A DNA stretch of 64,000 bases from Sphingopyxis fribergensis (GCF_000803645.1 NZ_CP009122.1:4688501-4752500), one strand, 5' to 3'; numbered from the stretch's first letter, positions 45,934 to 55,627 are shown. Numbers and translations: made by a program. The notes: generated by a model not told the origin, from the letters alone.

Positions 45934-46851
45934 CGGGGCGACGACCGGGCCGCGGCATGGCTGCTCGGTCACGAATTTCAAAGGGTCTGACGGCGCCGCA
46001 TTTCTCGCCATCGCGGAGAGCCAGAGCGCCCCGAGTTCAAAATCGATCCAGTCCGCGGCAAAGGGGTCGAGCCCGGAACCCGGATAGAGACAATATTCCC
46101 CGAAATAGGGCCGGCCCCCGACGTCGTAAAAGTCGACGCGAAGAAAGTTCATGTCGCCGGCTAGCGCCTCGGCTGCCTCCAGCATCGCGGCCAGTGAGGG
46201 CGGCGGTGGCGGTTCGTCCGCGGCCCTGACGAGCTGCCGCCAGCTGCGGTCGTGAAGGATCCATCGATGCCGACGGCCGCGCCCGAGATGGACCTGGACA
46301 TGCGTCGCGACACCCCCGAACACATATATCTTATAGTCGATCGGCAGCGGAAGCGCGCCGCCAAGCAGTGGTTCGGCGAGGATGCCGCGCGGAACGTCGT
46401 GATAGGCCCACTCGTCGAGCCAGCGCCCATAGGGCCTGCGCTGCCAGCGGCGCGCGATTCTGCGCAGTTGCTGCCATCGTTCACAGTCGGGTACCGCGGT
46501 GACGACACGATATTGGTTGCAGCCGTGACGCGACTTGATAATCGCGGGGACTGGAAACAGGATAAGCCGGGGCAGGGCCGTGCCTTGCCAGATGGTCGGC
46601 ACGATCCACTCCTCACCCAGCTGCGCTCCCGCAAGGCGCTTCGCCGCTATTTTGTCCATCATCTGGGTCTGGATCGGGGACCGGTCGGTCAGCTTTCTAA
46701 GCTGCACAAGTTCGGTGAAGCGGGCGGGATGGTCCCAGGCGACGCGGCGCCCATGGCGCCAAGCATAGAGAAGGCCGACGCGCTGCGCAGCAAGCGGAAA
46801 TACCCGATCAGGGCCGAAGTCCGTTGGTGCGGGGGCAACTGCCGCGGTCAT
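45754..46851 (-). CDS. ATP-grasp protein of the TupA-like family
   Basis: 365 aa from the ATG at 46851. Features of TupA-like ATP-grasp proteins: TQMMDKIAAKRLAGAQLGEEWIVP, IDYKIYVFGGVATHVQVHLGR, HDRSWRQL and LRVDFYDVGGRPYFGEYCLYPGSG with the metal-binding acidic residues. Relatives make peptide or polysaccharide ligations. The final 60 codons lie antisense to the channel gene and look unstructured (charged, Asp/Arg-rich), so this tail may not be functionally important. The stretch 46852-47044 has no gene. Confidence 0.7.
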   Translation of the reverse strand: MTAAVAPAPTDFGPDRVFPLAAQRVGLLYAWRHGRRVAWDHPARFTELVQLRKLTDRSPIQTQMMDKIAAKRLAGAQLGEEWIVPTIWQGTALPRLILFPVPAIIKSRHGCNQYRVVTAVPDCERWQQLRRIARRWQRRPYGRWLDEWAYHDVPRGILAEPLLGGALPLPIDYKIYVFGGVATHVQVHLGRGRRHRWILHDRSWRQLVRAADEPPPPPSLAAMLEAAEALAGDMNFLRVDFYDVGGRPYFGEYCLYPGSGLDPFAADWIDFELGALWLSAMARNAAPSDPLKFVTEQPCRGPVVAPSSAMIGIETAFEEFHAIDDREKEGRRPADQDDPARALDRAEDAQSRGQDDVAIAYGDIG

Positions 46852-47044
46852 GGCGCCTTTGCTCCATAATGACCGCCGATGCCCAGGTTCTCGCATGCCT
46901 GTAGATTGGCGGAGGCGGCCGGGAGCCGCGAATGTTTCGTTAGTTCGGCCGCGGCCACCATGAAGCAGGAAACCGCGCCAGAGCGAAAAGGCTGCCTCTG
47001 CCGATCATTTGTTCGAGGATCGGGGCCGGGCCCGCCCACGACCG

Positions 47045-47776
47045 TCAGACAGCCGTGCCCACCAGCCGGCCGATTCCGGCAGTGATGGCCATCGCAAGCG
47101 CGCCCCAGAATATGACACGTGCAACCGGACGGGCAGGCGCCGCGCCGCCTGCCAACGCGCCCAGCCATCCCAGCGCGGCGAGGAACAGGAGCGACCCGAG
47201 AGCTTCGAGCGCAACGATCCGCGTCGTCGGCGCCAGGGCCGCGACAAGGAGCGGTAGCGACGCGCCGGCGGTGAAGGTGGCAGCAGATGCCAGCGCCGCG
47301 GTGACCGGGCGCGCCGCCGTCATGTCGGTGATATGGAGTTCGTCGCGGGCATGCGTCGCGAGCGCGTCGAACGCGGTCATCTGGCTGACCACGATGCGCG
47401 CGGTTTCCGGATCGAGGCCGCGGCTTTCATATATGCCGGCCAGCTCATCGCGTTCGGCAGCGGGGTCGCTCGCCAGTTCTCTCTTTTCGCGCGCAAGGTC
47501 CGACTGCTCGGTATCGGCCTGCGAACTGACCGACACATATTCGCCTGCCGCCATCGACATGGCGCCGGCAACGAGGCCGGCAATTCCCGAAACCAGTATC
47601 GATTGATGGGTGGCGCCGGACGCCGCGACACCGATAATGAGGCTTGCGGTCGACACGATCCCGTCGTTGGCGCCGAGCACGGCTGCCCGCAGCCATCCCG
47701 TCCGCGATACGAGATGGGCTTCGCGGTGATCGCCGCGCGCAGACGGCCAGGGACCCAGCGGGAGGGTGCCCGTCAT
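47045..47776 (-). CDS. VIT1/CCC1-family iron/manganese transporter
   Basis: 243 aa from the ATG at 47776, overlapping the stop of the STAS-like gene (ATGA). VIT features: LRAAVLGANDGIVSTASLIIGVAASG (helix 1), AGAMSMAAGEYVSVSSQADTE (helix 2 and the metal loop), an acidic metal-binding region and three C-terminal helices. It moves Fe(II) or Mn(II) out of the cytosol. In an operon with a membrane protein and a SpoIIAA-like protein. Confidence 0.87.
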   Translation of the reverse strand: MTGTLPLGPWPSARGDHREAHLVSRTGWLRAAVLGANDGIVSTASLIIGVAASGATHQSILVSGIAGLVAGAMSMAAGEYVSVSSQADTEQSDLAREKRELASDPAAERDELAGIYESRGLDPETARIVVSQMTAFDALATHARDELHITDMTAARPVTAALASAATFTAGASLPLLVAALAPTTRIVALEALGSLLFLAALGWLGALAGGAAPARPVARVIFWGALAMAITAGIGRLVGTAV

Positions 47777-48147
47777 CCGTCGTGCCCTTCGACCCACATC
47801 AGGGCCGCGCCGCGATCTTCGGGCTTGAACACCCGATAGCTGATGTGCGGCAGAAGCGCGCTTTCGATCCGCGTGAGGGCCCGGATCCATAGTTGGTCGG
47901 CGACGACCGCGACGCGTCCGAACCGGTCGAGCTTTGCGAAAAGCGGTGCGGCCCGCGCGATATGCGCGGCCAGCCCGCTGATCTCGATACCGTCGATCGA
48001 CCGCGTCTCGGCATAGACATGCACAGTCTCGTTCGCCGCCATCGCGGTGTCGAGCCGGTCCATGATCGAGGCCAGATCCTCTCCCGTAATCTTGCCGTCG
48101 ACACGGACGGCGAGCACATCATCCTTCGTGTGGATCATTTCGAACAT
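47773..48147 (-). CDS. SpoIIAA-like (STAS superfamily) protein
   Basis: 124 aa. The SpoIIAA-like fold is seen in MIHTKDDVLAVRVDGKITGEDLASIM, VHVYAETRSIDGIEISGL and DRFGRVAVVADQLWIRAL. Members are common in stress gene groups and bind lipophilic ligands; this one starts inside the end of the HdeD-like gene and ends on the VIT start, so all three are translated together. The phosphorylatable Ser of SpoIIAA proper is not evident. Confidence 0.78.
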   Translation of the reverse strand: MFEMIHTKDDVLAVRVDGKITGEDLASIMDRLDTAMAANETVHVYAETRSIDGIEISGLAAHIARAAPLFAKLDRFGRVAVVADQLWIRALTRIESALLPHISYRVFKPEDRGAALMWVEGHDG

Positions 48148-48692
48148 GTCGGGGCCTTTCCGGTAACGCTCGCCAGCATCGCCGCGACGGCGAGCAGGTC
48201 GAGCGTGAGACTTTGCGCCGCGGGGAGGATCGAGGCGAACGGCCAGGCGAACCCGATCGCGAGCGATACCATCATGCTGACCGCGCCCGAGAGATAGAGC
48301 CAGCCGCGGCCGGCATGGTTGCGGGCGAGCGCGAGCGTCAGCCGCGCCGCCGCGCCAACCGCGAGCACGCCAGCCATCGCCATCGCGGTATGATAGCCGC
48401 CGAGCAGCGGATCGACGAACAGGATGATCGCCTGAACCAGGCAGGCGAGCGCGCTTGCGAGCCAGAGCCGACGATCCAGCCGGTCATCGCAGGTCGCCGC
48501 CATGCGGCCCTGGACGATCGCGGCGAACAGCATCGCGGCAACGAGCATATAGATGGCTGCGATCGTCTCGAGGAAAGTGCGTGACAGGATGAACAGGATG
48601 AGAAGGCATGCCGCCACGCCGATCTCGAGGACCGAGATTTCTTTCCAGAGGCTGCTCCGCACCGGGCGGCCGGGCGCATTGGTCGCAATCAT
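48135..48692 (-). CDS. HdeD/DUF308-like membrane protein
   Basis: 185 aa from the ATG at 48692 (AAGGAG upstream). Six hydrophobic segments in pairs (VAACLLILFILSRTFLETIAAIYMLVAAMLFAAI, residues 26-59 and following) and the WLYLSGAVSMMVSLAIGF motif resemble HdeD-type acid-resistance membrane proteins. First in the operon with the STAS-like and VIT genes; a FixJ-like box lies 67 bp upstream. Confidence 0.7.
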   Translation of the reverse strand: MIATNAPGRPVRSSLWKEISVLEIGVAACLLILFILSRTFLETIAAIYMLVAAMLFAAIVQGRMAATCDDRLDRRLWLASALACLVQAIILFVDPLLGGYHTAMAMAGVLAVGAAARLTLALARNHAGRGWLYLSGAVSMMVSLAIGFAWPFASILPAAQSLTLDLLAVAAMLASVTGKAPTCSK

Positions 48693-48758
48693 AGTCGTCT
48701 CCTTTGCGGAAATGGCGTCGGGAGCAGGCATAACGCAGCGCTGGAAGCGCCGCATTGC

Positions 48759-48772
48759 GGGATTCTACGGAC
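48759..48772 (-). promoter_or_regulatory. FixJ-like box upstream of the HdeD-STAS-VIT operon
   Basis: On the minus strand GTCCGTAGAATCCC, 11 of 14 bases as in GTAmGTAGTTTCCC. It lies 67 bp before the operon start and overlaps the last codons of the upstream gene. Confidence 0.45.
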
Positions 48773-49418
48773 TCGTCCGTTCCTGCGCTTCCGCCTGCCG
48801 CGCCGCGGCGGCGCGCTCCGCGGAGCTGTCGTCGCCATCCGCGCTCAGCAACGCGCGGAACGCGGCAAGGCGCGTCCGATACCCCTCGGCATCGCCAAAT
48901 TCGAGAAATTCATAATAGCGCTGGTGCGGGTCGCTGATCCTGAGCGCATGCTTGATCGGGCACCAATATTGCTCGGTCCGGCTTCCGATCTCGCGGGCGT
49001 AGGCAATGACGCCATTGGCGTAGGCGCAATAGGCGCAGTTCAGCGCTTCGACCCAGTTGAGATAGGCGAGGCGCCCCCGGTCGAACGCGATATAGTCGCG
49101 CCGCTCGACGCGGGCGATCCCATAGGCGCGAAAGCAGATGGCCTGGTAGAAGCTGATCCAGATATCGAGGAGGAGCAGCGGAAGCAGCATCGAGTAGATG
49201 ACGGGCGCGCTGATCACGGCGCCGAAGGACGAGCGGGCGAAAAAAGCGCGGACGCTGGTCTTGAGTTTCCGTTGTTCGATCACGATGCCGCGCTCGAATT
49301 CGACAAGCCGGTCATGGACCCGCACGCCGAGCGCCCTGCGCCGATGTTCGATCTCGCGATCGAGTTCGGCCTGCAGATCGACGATGGTCCGCGCGATCTC
49401 GTGCATGCGCTGCGTCAC
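48765..49418 (-). CDS. conserved membrane protein of unknown function
   Basis: 217 aa from a GTG at 49418 in GTGA overlap with the ADH stop; an ATG 12 nt later is possible. An N-terminal coiled-coil region (residues 1-60, many Glu/Arg) is followed by a hydrophobic pair (ISAPVIYSMLLPLLLLDIWISFYQ). The block NCAYCAYANGVIAYAREI and EQYWCPIKHA holds three closely placed Cys residues, which could bind metal or form a disulfide. No family name recognised. Confidence 0.6.
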   Translation of the reverse strand: MTQRMHEIARTIVDLQAELDREIEHRRRALGVRVHDRLVEFERGIVIEQRKLKTSVRAFFARSSFGAVISAPVIYSMLLPLLLLDIWISFYQAICFRAYGIARVERRDYIAFDRGRLAYLNWVEALNCAYCAYANGVIAYAREIGSRTEQYWCPIKHALRISDPHQRYYEFLEFGDAEGYRTRLAAFRALLSADGDDSSAERAAAARQAEAQERTSP

Positions 49419-50482
49419 GCGGCGGATCTCGCCGCGCGTGGATCGGCCGCTTCGATGATGACCTTGAGCGCCTTCGTTTCGGCGGCCCGGGAGAAGACGT
49501 CATAAGCGTCCATCATGTCGGCCATCGCAAAATGGTGGGTGACAAGCTGTTCGGGGTCTAATTGTTTCGCCTCGACCATCCGCAGCAGCTGCGGCGTCGA
49601 GACGGTGTCGACCAATCGCGTCGTGATCGTGATGTTGTGGGACCACAGGCGCTCGAGGTGCAGGTCGGCCTTGGCGCCATGCACGCCGACATTCGCAATC
49701 GTTCCTCCGGCTGCGACGAGCAGCTGGCAAAGTTCGAAGGTGGCGGCGATGCCGACCGCCTCGATCACCGTGTCGGCGCCGCGCGCGCCCGTCATCTCCA
49801 TCAGCGCCGCCGCGGCGTCGCGCGTGCCGCTGTTGATCGTGTCGCTGGCGCCGAACCGGCGTGCGACAGCGAGGCGTGCCTCGTCCAGATCGATCATGAT
49901 GATACGGGCGGGCGAGAAGAGCTGTGCGGTGAGCAGCGCGGCGAGGCCGATCGGCCCCGCGCCGACGATCGCCACGGTCGACCCCGGGGCGACCTTGCCG
50001 TTGAGTACGCCGCATTCGAAGCCGGTCGGGAGGATGTCGCTGAGCATGACAAGCGCATCCTCGTCGGCCTGCTCGGGGATGGCATAGAGGCTCGTGTCGG
50101 CATGCGGGATGCGAACATATTCGGCCTGGGTGCCATCGATGATGTTGCCGAGGATCCACCCGCCCGTCGCGCAATGCGATTGCATGCCCCGGCGGCAATA
50201 TTCGCAGCGCCCGCACGCGGTGATACAGCTGATCAGAACATGATCGCCGGGCGCGAAAGCCGTCACGCCCGCCCCGATGCTGTCGACGATGCCCACGCCC
50301 TCATGCCCGAGGATGCGCCCCGGCTCGCAGCTGGGGACATCGCCTTTGAGAATGTGAAGGTCGGTGCCGCAAATGGTCGTCTTGGTGATGCGCACGATCG
50401 CGTCGCCAGTATCCTGCACCTGGGGGACGGGCCGCTCCTCGACGGCCTTCAGGCCGGGGCCGTTATAGACGAGGGCTTTCAT
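49415..50482 (-). CDS. zinc-dependent alcohol dehydrogenase
   Basis: 355 aa from the ATG at 50482 (AAGGAG upstream). Catalytic zinc ligands in TICGTDLHILKGD and GHEGVG, structural zinc Cys in CGRCEYCRRGMQSHC, and NAD motif GAGPIGLAALL. It resembles the Zn-ADH class in which HVLISC and GWILGNIIDGTQAEYVRIP occur, acting on primary or secondary alcohols or aldehydes. It is translated with the following membrane protein. Confidence 0.88.
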   Translation of the reverse strand: MKALVYNGPGLKAVEERPVPQVQDTGDAIVRITKTTICGTDLHILKGDVPSCEPGRILGHEGVGIVDSIGAGVTAFAPGDHVLISCITACGRCEYCRRGMQSHCATGGWILGNIIDGTQAEYVRIPHADTSLYAIPEQADEDALVMLSDILPTGFECGVLNGKVAPGSTVAIVGAGPIGLAALLTAQLFSPARIIMIDLDEARLAVARRFGASDTINSGTRDAAAALMEMTGARGADTVIEAVGIAATFELCQLLVAAGGTIANVGVHGAKADLHLERLWSHNITITTRLVDTVSTPQLLRMVEAKQLDPEQLVTHHFAMADMMDAYDVFSRAAETKALKVIIEAADPRAARSAA

Positions 50483-50572
50483 GCGAAGTCTCCTTTTGTG
50501 GGTGGAAGGCGTCTGGACCTTTGCCTTGGACGGCCTCGATCGCATCGGCACCGCCGGATGCGAGGTTTTTGC

Positions 50573-52189
50573 CTATGCCGCACGGCGGCGCCGTTTCTGT
50601 TCGGAGCGCGCCGCCTCATAGCCGGCGAGCACGCGTCGCATATCGTCGAGCGCCCTGCGGCGACCTTTCTCGCTGCGGATATGGGCGAGGTTGTGCTTCA
50701 GATTGGCGGCGAAATCGGCATAGTCATTCTGCCAGTCGTCGCCCGCGAGTTGGGTAAGATCGACGCGTCCGGTCTGGATTCGCTTGGGCGGTGCTCCCGG
50801 GGTGAGCGCGAAGCTCTCGCCGATCGCGGGAGCGACGACGGCGAGGCCCGGCGTTTCGGATTGGACTAGGAAGCGAAGCGCTTCGATCGCTTCGCTCTCG
50901 CCATGGTCGAGAAAAAGTCCGCCGCGGATCGGATGACGTTCGCGAATCCAGGCCGCGAGCTCGTCCCGGTCGGCATGCGCCGAATAGCTCTCGATGCGCC
51001 GTACGGCGGCGCGAACATTGATGTCCTTGCCCGAAACCCGCACGCGCTCAGCCCCGTCGAGAATGACCCGCCCGAGCGATCCGCGCGCCTGGAAACCGAC
51101 GAACAAGATCGTCGACTGGCGCCGATGCAGATTATGCTCGAGATGGTGGCGGATGCGCCCGCCCTCGCACATGCCCGAGGCAGCGAGAATGATGGCGCCC
51201 GACACGCTGTTGAGGCGGATCGATTCGGCGACATCCTCGACATAGCGGATCGAGGGGTGACGGAAGATGTCGCTGCCCGCGACATCCTCGAGCTCGGCCG
51301 CGTGCGCCGCGAAGACTTTCGTTGCCCGGCTCGCAAGGGGGGAGTCGACGAAGATGGGGACGTTCGGGATGCGGTTCGCCTCGGCGAGGCGGGCGAGGTC
51401 GAGCAGCAGCTCCTGCGTCCGCTCGAGCGCGAACGTCGGGATGATGAGATTGCCGCCGCGCGCGAGCGCGGCCTTCACTTCGGTTTCGAGGAGCTGACGG
51501 CGGTCCTCGATCGTCAGTTTCGGCCGCGGCCGGTCGCCATAGGTCGATTCGCATATGATGAAGTCCATGCCCGTGGGCGCATCGGGATCGCTCTGGAATG
51601 CCTTGTTGTCGGGTCCAAGATCGCCCGAGAAGAGCAGGCGAACCCCGCCCGCCTCAAGCTCGACCGAGGCCGACCCCAGAATATGCCCGGCATTCCACAG
51701 CCGCGCCTTGAAGCCCGGTGCGGGCTCGAACCAGGTCCCAAGCTCGGCAGGCCGCGTCAGGCGCCACGCGCGCAGTCCATCGGCCTCGGTGTAGAGCGGC
51801 TCGAACATCTTTTCGCCCGCGCGGTCGTAGCGGCGGTTCCGCCGCGCGGTGTCGCTTTCCTGGATTCGGCCGGCGTCGGCGAGCATATATTCGAGTAGGT
51901 CGGCGGTCGGCGCGGTACACCAGACGCCGCCACGATATCCTTCTTTCGCCAGCTTCGGCAACAATCCGCAATGATCGATATGAGCATGGGTAAGAAGGAC
52001 CGCGTCGATCGTACCGACGTCGAACCCGAAGGCGCCGTGATTAAGCGTCTCGAGGCTTCGCGATCCCTGGAACAGCCCGCAATCGATCAGAATCCTTCGC
52101 TGTCCGAGCGTGAGTTCCATGCACGAGCCGGTGACCGTGCCCGCGGCCCCATGAAAGGCGATCTTCAGCTGCGTTTCGGGGTCGGCCAT
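50573..52189 (-). CDS. MBL-fold exonuclease / RNA-processing protein (YSH1/CPSF-like)
   Basis: 538 aa from the ATG at 52189. Metallo-beta-lactamase motif THAHIDHCG (about 68-76), beta-CASP domain with CESTYGDRPRP and FALERTQELL, then ASGMCEGGRIRHHL and the C-terminal motif SYSAHADRDEL. Bacterial homologues act on RNA. An extra tail of about 90 residues after the conserved part is Arg-rich. It lies 90 nt upstream of the ADH gene on the same strand and may be its operon partner. Confidence 0.85.
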   Translation of the reverse strand: MADPETQLKIAFHGAAGTVTGSCMELTLGQRRILIDCGLFQGSRSLETLNHGAFGFDVGTIDAVLLTHAHIDHCGLLPKLAKEGYRGGVWCTAPTADLLEYMLADAGRIQESDTARRNRRYDRAGEKMFEPLYTEADGLRAWRLTRPAELGTWFEPAPGFKARLWNAGHILGSASVELEAGGVRLLFSGDLGPDNKAFQSDPDAPTGMDFIICESTYGDRPRPKLTIEDRRQLLETEVKAALARGGNLIIPTFALERTQELLLDLARLAEANRIPNVPIFVDSPLASRATKVFAAHAAELEDVAGSDIFRHPSIRYVEDVAESIRLNSVSGAIILAASGMCEGGRIRHHLEHNLHRRQSTILFVGFQARGSLGRVILDGAERVRVSGKDINVRAAVRRIESYSAHADRDELAAWIRERHPIRGGLFLDHGESEAIEALRFLVQSETPGLAVVAPAIGESFALTPGAPPKRIQTGRVDLTQLAGDDWQNDYADFAANLKHNLAHIRSEKGRRRALDDMRRVLAGYEAARSEQKRRRRAA

Positions 52190-52241
52190 GACAAACTCTC
52201 TTTCGTTCGCAGGTGGAAGGGGACGCGGCCTTGCATCGCGC

Positions 52242-52826
52242 TCAGCGCGCGGCCGCGCCATATTCGGTCATTGTCTCGAGCCACGTCGTGCGGTGCTTGG
52301 CATCGCCCTCGACATTGCCGACGATGCTTCGCTCGGTGGGCGTGATGCCGACAAAGCCCAAAATGTTGCGCTCGAGGCTGCGCAGGCTGTGCGCGCGAAA
52401 ATAGACACGGTAAAAGAGCGCGGGCATCCCCATCGTCACGACGATATGCGCCGTCCGGCCCTTGAGGCGCTTTTCGGGCAAACCCTTCGCCTTGGGCTGA
52501 AAGGCGAAGCCGGGACGCATCACCTGTTCGAAGAAGCCCTTGAGGCGGGCGGGCAGGTCGCCGAGCCAGAGCGGGTAGAAGATCGCCAGATGTTCGGCCC
52601 AGGCAATATCGTCCTGCGCCTCGGCGATCGCGGGCGGCAGCGGACCCTCTTCCCACTCGGCGCGACTTTCGAGCAGGTCGAACGCGAGGCCCGCGACGGC
52701 GATGCGGCGGACGTCATGACCCGCCGCCAGCGCCGCCGCCGCATAGGCGTCGGCGAGCGCATGGACGAACCGCCCCGGATCGGGGTCGGGGTGTCGGTCG
52801 ATGAGCGTGATCCGTCTGGCCTTCAT
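52242..52826 (-). CDS. NAD(P)H quinone oxidoreductase / flavodoxin-like fold protein
   Basis: 194 aa. The KefF/MdaB type: ITLIDRHPDPDPGRFVHALADAY, FYPLWLGDLPARLKGFFEQVMRPGFAF (residues 83-109) and VTMGMPALFYRVYF. It binds FMN or FAD and reduces quinones by two electrons. It is the first minus-strand gene next to the divergent fixL gene, with a FixJ-like box in between. Confidence 0.82.
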   Translation of the reverse strand: MKARRITLIDRHPDPDPGRFVHALADAYAAAALAAGHDVRRIAVAGLAFDLLESRAEWEEGPLPPAIAEAQDDIAWAEHLAIFYPLWLGDLPARLKGFFEQVMRPGFAFQPKAKGLPEKRLKGRTAHIVVTMGMPALFYRVYFRAHSLRSLERNILGFVGITPTERSIVGNVEGDAKHRTTWLETMTEYGAAAR

Positions 52827-52952
52827 GGCGAATTCCTAAAGGTGCGCGCGATGGCGCGGCCGGAACGGACCACCGCGCCGGGCCGAGCTGGACGGATGGG
52901 CGAGGTGCGGCGATCCGCCCGCCGCTTTTGGGATCGCGGACGCATTCCTCCT

Positions 52953-52966
52953 ATCCGTAGTTTCCC
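52953..52966 (+). promoter_or_regulatory. FixJ-like box between the quinone reductase gene and fixL
   Basis: ATCCGTAGTTTCCC: the last ten bases match the FixJ selection consensus GTAmGTAGTTTCCC exactly. It lies in the 322-bp divergent region, 127 bp from the reductase start and 182 bp from fixL. A weaker inverted copy (AATACGGAT) is at 53021-53029. Confidence 0.6.
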
Positions 52967-53148
52967 GCATGGTCCCGCCGCGCGCACGGCCTTAGCGAAG
53001 CGGCATGCCCCTTAAGGATCAATACGGATCGCCCACGCAGCGAGCGTTTCGCTCTCGCCCGAAAATCGCTATGGATGGCGGCCGGGGGAAGGCGCACCTT
53101 CAGGATGGCGGCGCCTTTTTTGCAGCGCGGGCGGAGGCCGCGCGGTCG

Positions 53149-55023
53149 ATGTCGATGTTGCAACGCTCTTTCGCGGCGCGTCTCGCCTGCGCGCTGGCTC
53201 TCGTCGCCGCCGCCGGGCTGCTGCGCTATGCGCTTGAGCCCTGGCTTGCCGACAATGCACCCTTCCTGCTGTTCGCGCCCGCGATTCTCGCCGCCGCCGT
53301 CCTCGCCGGACCGCTTGCGGCATCGATCGCGACCGGTCCCGCTCTGCTTCTCGGCCTCTATTTTGCCGGCTATCGCGGCGACGGGACCTATAATCTGGTC
53401 GAGGCCGCGGTCTTCCTGCTCACGGCGGCCGGCATCGTTGCGCTGTCGCAGGCTTTCGAGCGGATGCGCAAGCGCATGCACGAAAGCGACCGCCACGCCG
53501 CACGGCGCGATGCCGAGGCGGCGCTCGTTGCCGAGGAGCTCAATCTGCTGATCGACGGCGCGCAAGGCCACGCCATCTATCTGCTCGACGCCGAGGGCCG
53601 GATCACGATCTGGAACAAGGGCGCCGAGCGCCTCAAGGGGTGGTGCGAAGACGAGGTCGTCGGCAAGGAATCGGCGATCTTCTATCCGCCCGACGCGGTT
53701 GCCGCGGGCAGGCCCGCCGAGGATCTCGCGACGGCCGTGCGCGAGGGCCGCCTCGAGACCGAAGACTGGCGCGTGCGCAAGGATGGCTCGGAGTTTCTCG
53801 CCGACGTCTCGATCACGGCGCTTCGCAACGATGACGGAAGCCTTCGCGGCTTTGCCAAGATCGTCTCGGACATCACGGGGCGCCGCGCATCCGAGGAAGC
53901 TTTGCGATCGCAGCAGAGCCATCTCCGCTCGATCCTGTCGACGGTGCCCGATGCGATGGTCGTGATCGACGATCAGGGGCTGATCGTCTCGTTCAGTGCT
54001 GCCGCAGAGCGCCTGTTCGGCTATCAGGAAGCCGAACTGCTTGGCGTCAATGTCAGCCGGCTTATGCCCTCGCCTGATCGCGAACGCCACGACGCCTATA
54101 TTCGCCGCTTCCTCGAAACCGGCGAGAAACGCATCATCGGGATCGGGCGGGTGGTGTTCGCCGAGCGCAAGAACGGCTCGACCTTTCCGATGGAATTGTC
54201 GATCGGCGAGGCGTCGAGCGACAGCCATCCGCTCTTCACCGGCTTCATTCGCGATCTCACCGAGCGCCAGCGGACCGAGGCGCGGCTCGAATCGCTCCAG
54301 TCCGAACTGATCCACGTCTCGCGCGTGAGCGCGATGGGGACGATGGCCTCGACGCTTGCGCACGAGCTCAACCAGCCGCTCACCGCCGTCGCCAATTATG
54401 TCGAGGCCATTCGCGACCTGCTCGCCGATCCCGATCCTGCCGATATGCCGATGGTTCGCGATGCGCTCGACGATACGGCGAAGGAGGCGCTGCGCGCCGG
54501 TCATATCGTCCGGCGCCTGCGCGATTTCGTGGCGCGCGGCGAGGTGGAGAAAACGATCGAGAAACTGCCGTTGCTCATCAACGAGGCGGCGGTTCTGGGG
54601 CTGATGGGCGCGCGCGAGAAGAGCGTCGAGCCCCGTTTCGACCTCGATCCCTATGCGTCGCCGGTGCTCGTCGACAAGGTCCAGATCCAGCAGGTATTGA
54701 TCAACCTCATTCGCAACGCCGTTGAAGCGATGGCCGACAGCCCGGTGCGGCAGCTGACCGTCACGAGCCGTCCCGACCAGCGCGGCTTTGTCCGGGTGAT
54801 CGTCGCCGATACCGGCCCGGGGGTCACCCCCGAGGTCGCGGAGCAACTCTTCACGGCGTTCGTCAGCACCAAGGCCGAGGGCATGGGCCTCGGCCTCTCG
54901 ATCTGCCGGACAATCGTCGAAGCCAATGGCGGCCGCATCTGGATGGAAAAGCGCCCCGGCGGCGGGACCGAGTTTCATTTCACGCTGGTGAGCGCGAAAG
55001 CGGAGGAAGATGATGTCGGATAG
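53149..55023 (+). CDS. fixL: oxygen-sensing histidine kinase FixL
   Basis: 624 aa from the ATG at 53149 (GGAGG upstream). An N-terminal membrane domain of the DUF4118 type (about 10-115), a first PAS (about 130-255), and a second PAS with the heme-binding FixL sequence: RLMPSPDRERHDAYIRRFL has the heme-ligand His, and GEKRIIGIGRVVFAERKNGSTFPM carries the Arg of the FG loop. Then HisKA with AHELNQPL and HATPase with DTGPG. It senses O2 and phosphorylates FixJ, encoded downstream with a 14-nt overlap. Confidence 0.92.
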   Translation: MSMLQRSFAARLACALALVAAAGLLRYALEPWLADNAPFLLFAPAILAAAVLAGPLAASIATGPALLLGLYFAGYRGDGTYNLVEAAVFLLTAAGIVALSQAFERMRKRMHESDRHAARRDAEAALVAEELNLLIDGAQGHAIYLLDAEGRITIWNKGAERLKGWCEDEVVGKESAIFYPPDAVAAGRPAEDLATAVREGRLETEDWRVRKDGSEFLADVSITALRNDDGSLRGFAKIVSDITGRRASEEALRSQQSHLRSILSTVPDAMVVIDDQGLIVSFSAAAERLFGYQEAELLGVNVSRLMPSPDRERHDAYIRRFLETGEKRIIGIGRVVFAERKNGSTFPMELSIGEASSDSHPLFTGFIRDLTERQRTEARLESLQSELIHVSRVSAMGTMASTLAHELNQPLTAVANYVEAIRDLLADPDPADMPMVRDALDDTAKEALRAGHIVRRLRDFVARGEVEKTIEKLPLLINEAAVLGLMGAREKSVEPRFDLDPYASPVLVDKVQIQQVLINLIRNAVEAMADSPVRQLTVTSRPDQRGFVRVIVADTGPGVTPEVAEQLFTAFVSTKAEGMGLGLSICRTIVEANGGRIWMEKRPGGGTEFHFTLVSAKAEEDDVG

Positions 55024-55627
55024 AAAGCTTGTGCATATCGTCGACGATGAGGAGGCGATCCGGCGCTCGGCGAGCTTCATGCTCAAGACTTCGGGCTATG
55101 CCGTCGAGACCTGGGCCAATGGCATCGCTTTCCTGAAGGAAATCCGGCACGTCTCCGAAGGCTGCATCCTGCTCGATGTGCGTATGCCCGAAATGGACGG
55201 GCTCGAGGTCCAGCAGGCGCTGCTCGAGCGCGGCGTTACCATGCCGGTGATCGTGCTGACCGGCCATGCCGACGTCTCGATCGCGGTGCGCGCGATGAAG
55301 GCCGGCGCGGTCGATTTTCTGGAGAAGCCTTTCGAAAAGGCGGTGCTGATCGGCTCGATCGAGACGGCTTTCGCTCGCATGGCCGCCGCTGGGCGGGCCG
55401 CAGCGCGCGCCGCCGAAGCCGAGGTGGTTCTCGCCATCCTCACCCCGCGCGAGCGCGAGGTCCTCGAAGGCCTCGCGCAGGGGCTGCCCAACAAGACGAT
55501 CGCCTATGATCTCGGCATCTCGCCGCGCACGGTCGAGGTCCACCGTGCCAACCTCATGGCGAAGCTCGACGTCCGCAGCCTCTCGGACGCCCTCCGGCTC
55601 GCTTTCGCGGCCGGACTCGGCGCGTGA
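55010..55627 (+). CDS. fixJ: response regulator FixJ
   Basis: 205 aa. Receiver domain with [10 protein letters not shown], phospho-acceptor Asp in [11 protein letters not shown] (about 56), Thr in VLTGHAD and Lys in LEKPF. LuxR-type HTH at about 140-200: [43 protein letters not shown]. It activates fixK-type genes when phosphorylated by FixL. TTACGTAACGACCC just downstream and related boxes in the window fit its sites. Confidence 0.92.
   Translation: MMSDRKLVHIVDDEEAIRRSASFMLKTSGYAVETWANGIAFLKEIRHVSEGCILLDVRMPEMDGLEVQQALLERGVTMPVIVLTGHADVSIAVRAMKAGAVDFLEKPFEKAVLIGSIETAFARMAAAGRAAARAAEAEVVLAILTPREREVLEGLAQGLPNKTIAYDLGISPRTVEVHRANLMAKLDVRSLSDALRLAFAAGLGA

Noticed and set aside
52951..55086. 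711-codon minus-strand frame opposite fixL
   Set aside because: The plus strand encodes FixL with heme PAS, HisKA and HATPase motifs; the antisense frame has no domain.
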